Shown: positions 1 through 9,509 of the stretch, in pieces
Position numbering within the stretch: position 1 is the first letter of the stretch
Layout of the letters: every line of letters starts with the position of its first letter
Source of the DNA: Verpa conica
Lineage: Eukaryota; Ascomycota; Pezizomycetes; Pezizales; Morchellaceae
NCBI GenBank assembly: GCA_033030425.1
Contig: JAUFSD010000006.1
Location: 1,178,001-1,242,000 of the forward strand
Length of the DNA stretch: 64,000 bases
Direction: 5' to 3'
Program-made: the position numbers and the translations under genes
The notes under the pieces: model-generated
Database searches by the model: none
What the model was told of the DNA's origin: nothing
Seen by the model: the letters and a program-made list of their open reading frames with translations, nothing else

Positions 1-1565
1 CGTTTGCTGAGCCATGTCACTCGTCCTTTCTACGATATGCTTCGACACTGGATTTACGATGGTGAACTTACCGACCCTTACCTAGAGTTCTTTGTTATCG
101 AGCAAAACCCTAGTATCCCTGATATGGGCGGTGCCAAAGTCGGTGCTTCATCTGTATGGGAGGATAAATACACTATACACTCACCGCAAGTTCCAACAAT
201 AATTACAGAATCTTTCGCGAAAAAAGTATTCCTTATTGGTAAATCCCTCAACTTTATCCGTCATGGCTGTAGTGACGCAGAATGGGTGATGAGCTACTCA
301 AAATCTACCTCTAAAGAGCTCACATATGGTGATACTGCTCGATTGGAGATGAGTATTGACGAGGCCTACAAGACAACGATGGCTAGACTCATTGAGCTTA
401 TGTCAACAAAGTTCAAACTATTTGAGCATCTACGCGCACTAAAGAAGTTTTTGTTGCTAGGGCAGGGCGACTTTATCGCGTTGCTCATGGAAGGACTATC
501 AGGGAGCTTAGAGAGACCAGCAAATACTCTTTATCGCCATAATCTTACTGCGCAACTGGAGCATGCAATACGCGGGTCAAATGCGCAATTTGAGTCGCAG
601 GATGTTCTGAGGAGATTGGACGCGAGGATGCTGGAGCTGAGCCACGGAGAGATTGGCTGGGATGTCTTTACATTGGAGTATAAAATTGATGCCCCTGTTG
701 ATGTTGTTGTCACCCCATACGGTAGTAGACAATACTTGAAAGTCTTTAATTTTCTGTGGAGGGTGAAAAGAGTCGAGTTTGCGCTAGGGAGCTCTTGGAG
801 GCGTTTCATGACTGGAGCGCGCGGGGTATTGAGAGCAGTTGATGACCTGGTCGGTGCGGACTGGAAAAGGGCTAGATGTGTAGTTGCTGAGATGGTTCAC
901 TTTGTGAATCAACTACAGTACTATATCCTGTTTGAGGTATGTTTAGTGAGACGATTTATTGGGAGGAAAGGACTAATTTTGTACCACGTTAGGTCATTGA
1001 ATCCTCATGGGATGCCCTAGAGAGGGCTACATCTAAACCAGATGCGACATTAGATGATCTGATAGAAGCACATGCTAAGTATCTGCAGCACATTACTCAT
1101 AAAGGACTCCTAGGGAGTACTAGCGCTAGAAGTAGTGGCAAGAAAAGGGCCGGAGACACTGCTGATGATACATTTATGAACCAACTACATGAGATACTGA
1201 AGATCATGCTGGCATATAAAGATGCAGTCGATGGGCTCTATGGCTACAGTGTGGCAGAATTCACACGGAGACAAGAGAGAGGTGCACGGATCGAGGCGAG
1301 AACGAAGAAAGGGCAATGGGGAGTAAGGGAGACTGATGAAGAAGGTGATATTCATCTGGGTGATACGCCAAGTAGATGGGGCAGTGGCCATAGTGCAGAG
1401 GATGTGATGCTGCCAAGCTTACGGACAAGGTTGACAAGCCTTTCAGAAGACTTCCAATCGAAGGTTGTTGTCCTATTGGGGGATTTGGCTTATCAGAGCG
1501 ATATGGACATGAGATTACTTGGTGTTCTTTTGAGTTTCAATGAGTATGTTCTCTTAATATCTTGA
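1..1565 (+). CDS. gamma-tubulin complex component 2 (GCP2/Spc97/Alp4 family), 5'-truncated by window edge
   Basis: This is the C-terminal part (about 500 residues) of a GCP2-type protein. GCPs assemble the gamma-tubulin ring complex that nucleates microtubules at the spindle pole body. The reading frame is already open at base 1 and enters with the family signature RPFYDMLRHWIYDGELTDPY, so the gene starts upstream of the window. Exon 1 is 1-936, the intron is 937-992 (GTATGT...TTAG, 56 nt) and exon 2 is 993-1565. The splice joins LFE to VIESSWDALERA in frame. Blocks such as LWRVKRVEFAL and LQYYILFEV match the GCP C-terminal domain that contacts gamma-tubulin. The protein ends shortly after LLSFNEY, which is the usual place for GCP2. 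A 26-nt GT-AG segment (1544-1569) could alternatively move the stop to 1600, but that is shorter than normal fungal introns, so read-through is preferred. Confidence 0.92.
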
Positions 1566-2503
1566 CTAGGTTTGAGTTTAAGTTCCGGGCTAACTTATGA
1601 AGGTATTATCCGGTTGTTAATAAACGAAGAGGAAGAGAAAAGAAGGGGACCCCAAGGACCCAAACCGGGTCAAGGGCTGCTGGTGATCCTGGGGTTGGCG
1701 ATGAAACTCAAGCATGATATTGCTTCTATTTACTATTGTTTTGTAGGGTTAGGGCGGCGCTTCATATTTTATTAGTTTTAGTATCTAGGTGTGATGCATA
1801 AGATTCAACTAGAGGTCGCTTTAGAGTTATTGTTCATACGACGTTACTTTCTACTTGTGAGTCATTATTTAGATTTGTAGAGTAGGAATAATTATCTCCC
1901 GGGTTCTTCCTGTGGTCCGACATTCCCTGTGCCGAGAACTGACGTACTGTGGGTTTACCGAGGTCCAAACATTTGAATAACTCTAACAAGCTGGTAACCA
2001 ACGCAGTAACCAACGTGACATATATTATTCCGCCAACAAATCCCGAGAATGAGACATGTAGACCGGCTATGCCCCATATCGTACCGAAAACAAAGACAAT
2101 CGTGTTCCTGTACCTTTCACATGCAATTCTTTACCCCACATTTCTTGCGCTTGTGAATATTAGGTACCGTTATCAGCCTTCTGTCCGAAGGCATGACACT
2201 CACAAGCCGGATGTGATAGCTTCAGCTATGTACTAGATTGAATCGTGTCTAGCCCCAGCTATCCCCCCCAAGATGAATGCTTCGATTTTGACGTACATCC
2301 TCCAATCACGGCTTTCACAAGCTAGAGCCCGCTGGACCGAAAGCTCCCGAGGGGTAGGCGGGTTTTCGTGACTCTTTAAAGTTCTTTTATGTATCTCGTA
2401 GCCTCCTATTATTTCAACTTTTCCCTTTCCTCTATTGTCTTTCAACATAGTTCCCCAGTAATCTTTCTCTATTTATTGTCCTACTCTATTCTTACCTGTC
2501 ACG
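1566..2503. other. intergenic region between GCP2 and isocitrate lyase
   Basis: About 0.9 kb with no credible coding region. The last part (2390-2503) is T/C-rich and directly precedes the isocitrate lyase start, so it is probably the leader and promoter of that gene. No binding site could be assigned with confidence. Confidence 0.6.
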
Positions 2504-4507
2504 ATGTCTACCCAAGCCGCCCTAGAAGCAGAACAGAAGGCTTTCGAGGCCGAAGTTACAGCTGTCAAACAATGGTGGACATCTCCTCGTTGGCGTTATA
2601 CAAAGAGGCCTTTCACCGCTGAGCAGATTGTTTCCAAGAGAGGGAACCTTCCCATCAGCTACCCAAGCAACGACCAGAGCAAGAAACTTTGGGAAATTCT
2701 GGAGAGAAGGTTTTCTGGAAAGGAAGCAAGCTTCACTTATGGATGTCTTGACCCTGTCATGGTCACCCAAATGGCAAAGTACCTGGAAACCGTGTATGTA
2801 AGCGGTTGGCAATGCTCCTCTACAGCGAGTTCAACACATGAACCCAGCCCAGATTTGGCGGATTATCCTATGGTAAGTTTTATTTTGTTTAATTTTTGGT
2901 GTTTTCTCTTTTTTCTTTTGGTGTTGTTGTTACTGTTGGTGGGGCAGTCACATGCTCGAGTTTCTAATGTTCCGGGTTGTGGGGTTGACTTGGCTACTCC
3001 ATATTTTCACATGTGACTGACATGCATCATCACTTCAGGATACCGTTCCCAATAAGGTTGAACATCTCTTCAAAGCCCAATGCTTTCATGACAGGAAGCA
3101 ACGTGAAGCCCGTTTGTCAACACCGCTGGCAGAACGTGCTAAGCAGGCAAACATTGACTACCTTCGGCCCCTCATTGCCGATGCTGATACTGGCCATGGA
3201 GGACTTACAGCTATCATGAAACTTACAAGGCTTTTTGTTGAGAAGGGCGCTGCAGGAATTCACATTGAGGACCAAGCCCCGGGAACTAAGAAATGTGGGC
3301 ATATGGCCGGAAAAGTTTTGGTGCCTGTTAGCGAACATATCAACCGTCTAGTTGCGATTAGAGCTCAGGCAGATATCATGGGTAAACCCTCCAGTCTATG
3401 AGTCCAACTATAGTTACCTAAGACATGAGTGCTAACAAGAAAATAGGTGTGGACCTCCTGTCTGTTGCCCGTACTGACTCGGAAGCTGCAACACTGTTGA
3501 CTTCTACAATCGATCACCGAGATCACCCTTTCATCCTCGGTTCAACAAACAGCTCTCTTCAACCACTCCATGACCTTATGGTGGAGGCTGAGGCATCTGG
3601 GAAGTTTGGTGATGCTCTACAAGCCGTAGAAGATGCCTGGACAACTGCTGCCGGCGTCAAATCATTTGATGAAGCGGTTGTTGATACTATCAATGCTGGG
3701 GTTTTTGCTGGGAAATCTAAGCTCATAGACCAGTACCTTTCCGCAGCAAAGGGAAAGAGTAACGCTGAAGCAAGAGCCCTTGCAAAGGGTATCACTGGTG
3801 TTGATGTCTACTGGAACTGGGATGCCCCAAGAACTAGGGAGGGATTCTATAGATATAGGGGTGGTACTAAGTGTGCGGTCATGAGGGCTGTCGCTTATGC
3901 TCCGTACACCGATTGTCTATGGATGGAGAGCAAGAAGCCTGATTATACCCAGGCTGTTGAATTTGCTGAGGGGGTTCATGCGGTTTGGCCGGAACAGAAG
4001 TTGGCGTACAATCTTTCACCAAGCTTCAACTGGAAGGGTATGAATACTCCTTTACCCTATTATTTATTTTTCATTATTTTTGGGCTCTGTTGCTAATTTT
4101 TTATATCTACACAGCTGCTATGTCTACTAGCGAGCAAGAAACCTATATTGAGAGACTTGGGAAGCTCGGATACTGCTGGCAGTTCATCACCCTTGCAGGC
4201 CTTCACACTACTGCCTTGGCTTCTGGTATGTTTTTATACTTTACTTCTATTTTGTTGATAACTAACATGAATTCTTTTTATAGACACGTTTGCAAAGAAT
4301 TATGCCAAGCAAGGGATGAAGGCCTACGGCAATCTAGTACAAGAGCCTGAGATGGAGAACGGTGTCGACGTCGTACTCCACCAGAAGTGGAGCGGCGCAA
4401 ATTACGTTGACAATATGTTGAAGATGGTCACCGGAGGGGTATCATCAACAGCGGCCATGGGCAAGGAAGTAACGGAAACGCAGTTTACTGGGTTCACAAA
4501 GGGTTAA
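2504..4507 (+). CDS. ICL1: isocitrate lyase (glyoxylate bypass), five exons
   Basis: Cleaves isocitrate to glyoxylate and succinate, allowing growth on acetate, ethanol and fatty acids. Exons are 2504-2872, 3039-3381, 3447-4037, 4115-4225 and 4284-4507, giving 545 residues, close to the roughly 540 of fungal isocitrate lyases. All introns are GT-AG; the second carries a clear GCTAAC branch site. The catalytic motif KKCGH is intact (Cys about residue 209), as is the metal/substrate-binding segment DADTGHGG (about 171-178). Other family blocks are present: [19 protein letters not shown] and [10 protein letters not shown]. The start ATG follows a pyrimidine-rich leader and begins [14 protein letters not shown], as expected for the family. 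The C-terminus reads GFTKG and has no SKL-like peroxisomal signal. The gene is almost certainly intact. Confidence 0.98.
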
Positions 4508-5173
4508 GCATTTTTAGGTAGAGATACATGGGTGGTTTTTTATATATACTAGAAGCTTCGAAAGAGGTTAATGGTCCCGGTGAAGCGATTCGGGGTTCGA
4601 TTTTTCTTTTTGGGATGGAGTACCTTTACAATATCTGTTTTCCTTGTTTTCCCTGATGAATTTGACTATTTATCACTACGAATACAATCTAGCAAATGGT
4701 ATTATTTCTATTCTAGACCGTTAAACACAAGTCGTAAAACTTGAAACCGTAGCTGTGGGTACTAAGAAAAAAGAGTGCATTTAATTTGAAGATTTGACTC
4801 CTTTCCGTGATTTCCTAAGCAATATAGAGCATATTATAATTATATAAGTCTGAAGCGCTATTGAGTAATATACATAAGTTTGAAGTGTATAGGCGACTCT
4901 GTCTATAAGAATATTCTTAGCAGGCAGCCCCTCAAACCGCCCCACTAGACTATATCTGGAATGATTCCTTTCAGATCCGGCCAAAATATCTTTCTTATAG
5001 GAATATCCTCACTATATTGTTTGGGTGTTTCTCTTATATGTATATAAAAGACTGTATTAACTCATAGTTTTAGGGGGGCTTTCAGGGGGGTACTATTGGA
5101 AACTGGTTTGGAGAATATGTTATCCAAGCAGTAATTTGCTTTATATGTTAATTAATCTAGTCATATTATATAA
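4508..5173. other. intergenic region, isocitrate lyase to tRNA-Ser
   Basis: AT-rich 0.67-kb spacer. The first 250 bases probably contain the isocitrate lyase 3' UTR. No gene, repeat or recognisable site was seen. Confidence 0.6.
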
Positions 5174-5254
5174 GACATCGTGGCCGAGTGGTTAAGGCGA
5201 CAGATTAGAAATCTGTTTCGTTCGCGAGCGTAGGTTCAAATCCTGCCGATGTCG
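5174..5254 (+). tRNA. tRNA-Ser(AGA)
   Basis: The acceptor arm GACATCG (5174-5180) pairs perfectly with CGATGTC (5247-5253), followed by discriminator G. The D arm carries the A box TGGCCGAGTGG. The anticodon stem ACAGA/TCTGT encloses the loop TTAGAAA, giving anticodon AGA. A long variable arm (TTCGTTCGCGAGCG region) is typical of class II serine tRNAs. The T arm contains GGTTCAAATCC. There is no intron. A run of six T residues at 5266-5271 is a good RNA polymerase III terminator. Confidence 0.97.
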
Positions 5255-5265
5255 AAGCAATTCCC

Positions 5266-5271
5266 TTTTTT
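5266..5271 (+). terminator. RNA polymerase III T-run terminator of tRNA-Ser(AGA)
   Basis: Six consecutive T residues starting 12 bases after the tRNA 3' end, the standard Pol III termination signal. Confidence 0.75.
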
Positions 5272-6053
5272 CCCAAGCACTATTAATATATATTCCCCCT
5301 GTGTTAAGCGATGATACTCCTATGTATTATTTTCCTTTAATACTTATAGGTGGTAAGCCAAGTGTAGCAATCACAACAAGGTTAACTCATTCCTTATGTT
5401 TCTCATGTAGTTGGCTAATGGTTCATCCTTTCTCCTAATATATATACCATGCCCTTTTCCTAAAAAAATTAATATGGTTAATGACTTGTAGTTCATATTA
5501 TAGATTATATTTTTTTTATGTTCTTAACTAAAAGATGGGGGACTTAGGTTAGGCCGCATCAGTACCCCTAATGTCTACTTTTGTTTCTCGTATGGTCTCA
5601 AGTTAACTTAGTTCCTATGAGAATAACCCTTTCTGTATTGATCTCAGATCTAGAGTTAAGTTAAGTAGGTACATATTCTAGACATTTATTTTATTGTTCA
5701 TTAAGTCATAGGGGTTTGTTTATCCGCAAGCGGCTCGGGAGTTGCATCTGGATAAACCCACGTGATAAAGTCCCCAAGGTTGAGGGGGGCTCATTAAATT
5801 TGAATTTGATTGTGGGGAGGAAACGTGACTGCATGTACGCTTCCTTCTACCTTCATACTTCATACCACCAACCTACCCCCCTCCCAGCTTCACCCTCCTA
5901 TCCCTTTAAACACCCTACCACCCCGCCCTGGTCACAAGACCCTCGCTACTAAAGATATTTCCTATAATCATATGCAAAGTTAACCGCATATCCTCCTTGT
6001 CAAATCACCAAACAACCTTGATCAATTCTCCTCAGCAGCCCTCGTCGCAAAAA
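5272..6053. other. intergenic region upstream of the WW-domain gene
   Basis: AT-rich for the first 430 bases, then C-rich (5860-5945), a composition often seen in fungal leaders and core promoters, consistent with transcription into the gene at 6054. No coding exon was recognised. Confidence 0.5.
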
Positions 6054-7976
6054 ATGAAGCATCCATCCTATGGTATACGAGTATGTATCGTAACGTCTGA
6101 CTACACCTGTCCTGAGTTTGAGACCGAACGTAAGAACGAAATGATGAGGTGTTTCATTCCATCGTTCACGATTGCTAGCTGGTCCTACACCTGGAGGGCA
6201 GACCTCCTAACAGACTACAAAAACCCTAGACCAATCTACAAGATTGAAGGCTACGAAGGAGGGATCCTAACAAGTGGACCCACCTATATCGACAGGCGTA
6301 AAAAGGGCGAGTTAGAAGGATCCACGCCGAACCTATCCCGCAGGGAAGAAAATGTGGTTGGTGGAGATTACAAATGGCTCGATACAAGACATGAAACTGG
6401 GCCAGATCAGCTGATCGAGGTCAGGATTTATCAATGTCAGGAAAAGCCTTTCTCTAGTAGTCCCAACCAACATCTTCCAGGAAACTTACCAGTTAAAAAT
6501 CCGTTCGAGGAATTTGAGGGTGAAGCCGAAAAGATTATTGTTCGATATAAATTCACTTTTGAACTCCCGGAAAAACTACGTTCCAATCTCAGTGGGCGGG
6601 TCACCACACTCAACCAAGATCAGAGGCCATATGAGGATGACCTGCCGCTCTATTTAGAATCTCGGAAGCAACCTTCGTCACTAGTCAACATAGAAAGCGA
6701 GACTCTGCCCAATAAGAAGTCGAAATCTCATTATTATAAATACATAAAGAGAGCATCTGGGTTTAGAGAAGGGAGAAGTCCACTGGGTATTAGGGCGGCT
6801 GATTTGAGCGGGGTATGGAAATGGGAAAGGAAGCCTGTGGCAGAGCAAGCCAGATCCCCACGTCGCACTATTGGTGTAGACTTATATCGGAAGCTAGATA
6901 GTCAGTTGGTATATGATACCAGGACTGACCTCGACCCCGATCTCACTTGGCTTGGAAGACTGAAAGCCTACTATCCTGTAACTGCAGGATGGGAAGTCAA
7001 ATTCACGTCAAAAGGAAATTTATACTACGTAAACCACCGGAACAAATCTACATCATGGCAACATCCTTTAATCAAAAACGTCGAAACTTATAGGCGCATT
7101 CTTCAAACAAGCGAAACAGGCCCAGCCCCAGGAAACCTAACACTTACGGCGAAAGAAAACAGGAGTGGAGGGAATGGGGGTGTAGAAAACGGGAGTGAGA
7201 AAAAACTAGACGATGATATGTATGAAGGTGATATCACACAGCAGTACATGCAGATCCATCAGGAGCAAAGAGATGTAGAATGGGATACATCATCTCTTCT
7301 GCACTCTGATCAAGTTAAATACAATATGTTAAGAGACCTTAGGGACAGGACAGATTTGATACAAGCTAGGAGAGTTGAGGTAGAGGAGAAATACGCAGTA
7401 TATTGCGAAAGTTATTGGGAGCTTTCTTCTTGGATAGAGAAATATTCTCGGCTTTGGTTTCCAATATCTACAAATTCAACATCTACTCACGAAAAGCAAG
7501 CATATCTTATTAATCGGTCGATATTACTTAACTGTGCCTTGAAGGAGGTTACTAGTCTTGAAGTACAGCTTGCAGGCGCTGAAGAAGAGGAAACCAATCT
7601 CCTGTACAAACTTAGCGAAGGGGAAGCTGGGTTTTTTGAAGAAGATGAGAGAATAGACAAAAAACACAGGTTAGATGAGCTTATGGGTATGGAAGAGGCC
7701 GCACCTTTATTGGATGAATTCGCATTGCCTAAAGCAGGAGATATATATACCTATACCGACCCGGATTTACATCGAGATAAGATCCTCAAAACCAACAAAG
7801 TTATTCCGAGATATACGAACTTAGAAGACCAAGCAGAAGAAGCGAGCGCTCCTGATTCGGGATATAGTTTCCTTAGTAAAAACGAACCCGAAGTCCTCTT
7901 GGAAGGGGACTATCGACTAGCTCCGGAAGAGAGTAGTCCTAGTCTCAATACCTCACCAACCCTTGGATGGCACTAG
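6054..7976 (+). CDS. single-exon WW-domain protein of unknown function
   Basis: An uninterrupted frame of 640 codons. The frame extends 19 codons further upstream, but 6054 is its first ATG (MKHPSYGIRV). A canonical WW domain lies at about residues 312-340: tryptophans W313 and W335 are 22 apart, with GNLYYVNHRNKSTSW between them and the final proline at 338. WW domains bind proline-rich peptides. The N-terminal half has no recognised fold. Residues about 420-560 are Glu/Arg/Leu-rich and likely helical or coiled coil (repeated EVEEKY, EVQLAGAEEEE patterns). No signal peptide or membrane segment is present. The lack of introns contrasts with most neighbours. The WW call is seen directly; the protein's role is unknown. 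It could be a lineage-specific gene. Confidence 0.8.
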   Translation: MKHPSYGIRVCIVTSDYTCPEFETERKNEMMRCFIPSFTIASWSYTWRADLLTDYKNPRPIYKIEGYEGGILTSGPTYIDRRKKGELEGSTPNLSRREENVVGGDYKWLDTRHETGPDQLIEVRIYQCQEKPFSSSPNQHLPGNLPVKNPFEEFEGEAEKIIVRYKFTFELPEKLRSNLSGRVTTLNQDQRPYEDDLPLYLESRKQPSSLVNIESETLPNKKSKSHYYKYIKRASGFREGRSPLGIRAADLSGVWKWERKPVAEQARSPRRTIGVDLYRKLDSQLVYDTRTDLDPDLTWLGRLKAYYPVTAGWEVKFTSKGNLYYVNHRNKSTSWQHPLIKNVETYRRILQTSETGPAPGNLTLTAKENRSGGNGGVENGSEKKLDDDMYEGDITQQYMQIHQEQRDVEWDTSSLLHSDQVKYNMLRDLRDRTDLIQARRVEVEEKYAVYCESYWELSSWIEKYSRLWFPISTNSTSTHEKQAYLINRSILLNCALKEVTSLEVQLAGAEEEETNLLYKLSEGEAGFFEEDERIDKKHRLDELMGMEEAAPLLDEFALPKAGDIYTYTDPDLHRDKILKTNKVIPRYTNLEDQAEEASAPDSGYSFLSKNEPEVLLEGDYRLAPEESSPSLNTSPTLGWH

Positions 7977-8943
7977 AATCGAAGTCTCGTCTCCCACAAG
8001 TGGAACTGTGGGTGAACCTGAAGTCACGAATATATGAACTGAGAATAAAGGAGAAGTATGCCTCATTGAGAGCTTGAAACGCTAGCTCTGCTACTGTAAA
8101 ATTATCTAGAAGTCGAATTTATTCAAGAACTTGTAGCATTGGCTAGATTGGGTACTCATGCTCTTACACGATAACGATCCTCAAAAACAGGTGAGCCTTG
8201 TACCAAGAAATTTTTACCAAGAGTTATTTCTAATATCTATTTAAAGCGAAGCGAATATGTACAATACAGGCGTCATGGATTATTCTCACTGGTCTTTGTC
8301 ATTAAGCGTATTTAGGAGAAACCACTGTTGCCGTAAGTTAGGAGACTAAGAGATGTAAAGGGAAGGGGGAAACGTTTATCTTAGAACAGAATGGTTCATT
8401 TTGTTAGGTTATTTGTAGTTTAGAAAAAGTGTTGTTTTGAGAAACTTGGTTTTCCTATAAAAGGAATTATAGTTGATGGGGAGAATAGCTCCCAAGAATC
8501 CCAAGCCAAGGCTGATTTGATTTGAAGCTGCCATTAACTCAGAGGATGACTAAGTATTATAGTAACTGGTTATATGATTTATGGTGTCTTATAGCCTACC
8601 AACCTGTTTTACGGACGCGAGGTGAAAGAGGAAAAATTCATTCTTAATGCCATGATTGGAAGTGCGACATCTTCAGTAGAACCAGGGACTAAGACTTTGT
8701 GCACATGTAGTCACTCTACTTCAATTATTACTAACCTCAAAGTTTATAATACCCGATAACGCCTACAATTAAGCTCAGTATATATTTATACATCTTCTAT
8801 TTTTGTTTAAGCTCATTACGGGCATTGAATATACTATAGGAAAGCTAAGAATCCTTCCTCTTCCTAGCTCATCCACAAACCGGTGTCAATTTAGGAAAGG
8901 GGTCCTAGGAGGAGACATTACTTTAGCTTCATACAAGTGGGTA

Positions 8944-8960
8944 TCCGGCCGAAGGCCGGA
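8944..8960. repeat. perfect 7-bp inverted repeat, GAA loop
   Basis: TCCGGCC-GAA-GGCCGGA, a compact GC hairpin in an AT-rich context. It is not followed by a T-run on either strand, so it is not an obvious terminator. Confidence 0.6.
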
Positions 8961-9026
8961 ATGCTCGAGACCCTCTGTTATTAAAATAGGATTCATATCT
9001 GTATATTCTAGTATGGAGTAAACCCT

Positions 9027-9134
9027 GCCCCCCCCCCTCTCTCTGCTCTCGCTCCCTCTCCTCTTTCACTCCTCTTTCACTCTCCCCTCTATCCCCCCTC
9101 CTCCCACTCTCTATTCCCCCCTCTTCTACTCTCT
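9027..9134 (+). repeat. pyrimidine (C/T) low-complexity tract
   Basis: Over 100 bases almost free of purines, opening with a C10 run and continuing as CTCT-type repeats with a few interruptions. Confidence 0.8.
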
Positions 9135-9330
9135 AGCGCTTATGTACTCGCCAGTCGGGTCCTCAAGCTGCTGCGCAGCTTTCGGCCCCTCCTGCCGAGC
9201 ACTTAGTAACCCCCACTTCACTAGTATCCTCCTGCCCTCCTTCTGTATATAATTAGTATAATTAGTATAATTAGTATCTACCTGTAAAAGTGTTTAGGTT
9301 AGCCTTCACTGGAGTTAGAGCCTGATGCTA

Positions 9331-9509
9331 GGTAGAGGTAGAGGTAGAGGTAGAGGTAGAGATTGAGAGTTTCCTAGTGGGCTGTGGGCTTATATACTGC
9401 TTGCTTAAGGCCTAGAGGTAGAGGTAGAGGTAGAAGTAGAGGTAGAGGTAGAGATTGAGAGTTTCCTAGTGGGCTGTGGGCTTATATACTGCTTGCTTAA
9501 GGCCTAGAG
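9331..9509 (+). repeat. 92-bp tandem duplication containing a GGTAGA hexamer array
   Basis: The unit is an array of GGTAGA hexamers followed by a 57-bp unique part beginning GATTGAGAGTTTCC. It occurs twice: the unique part is at 9361-9417 and again at 9453-9509, giving a period of 92 bp. The two unique parts are identical as read, so the duplication is recent. The second hexamer array has one interruption (GAAGTA). Confidence 0.9.
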
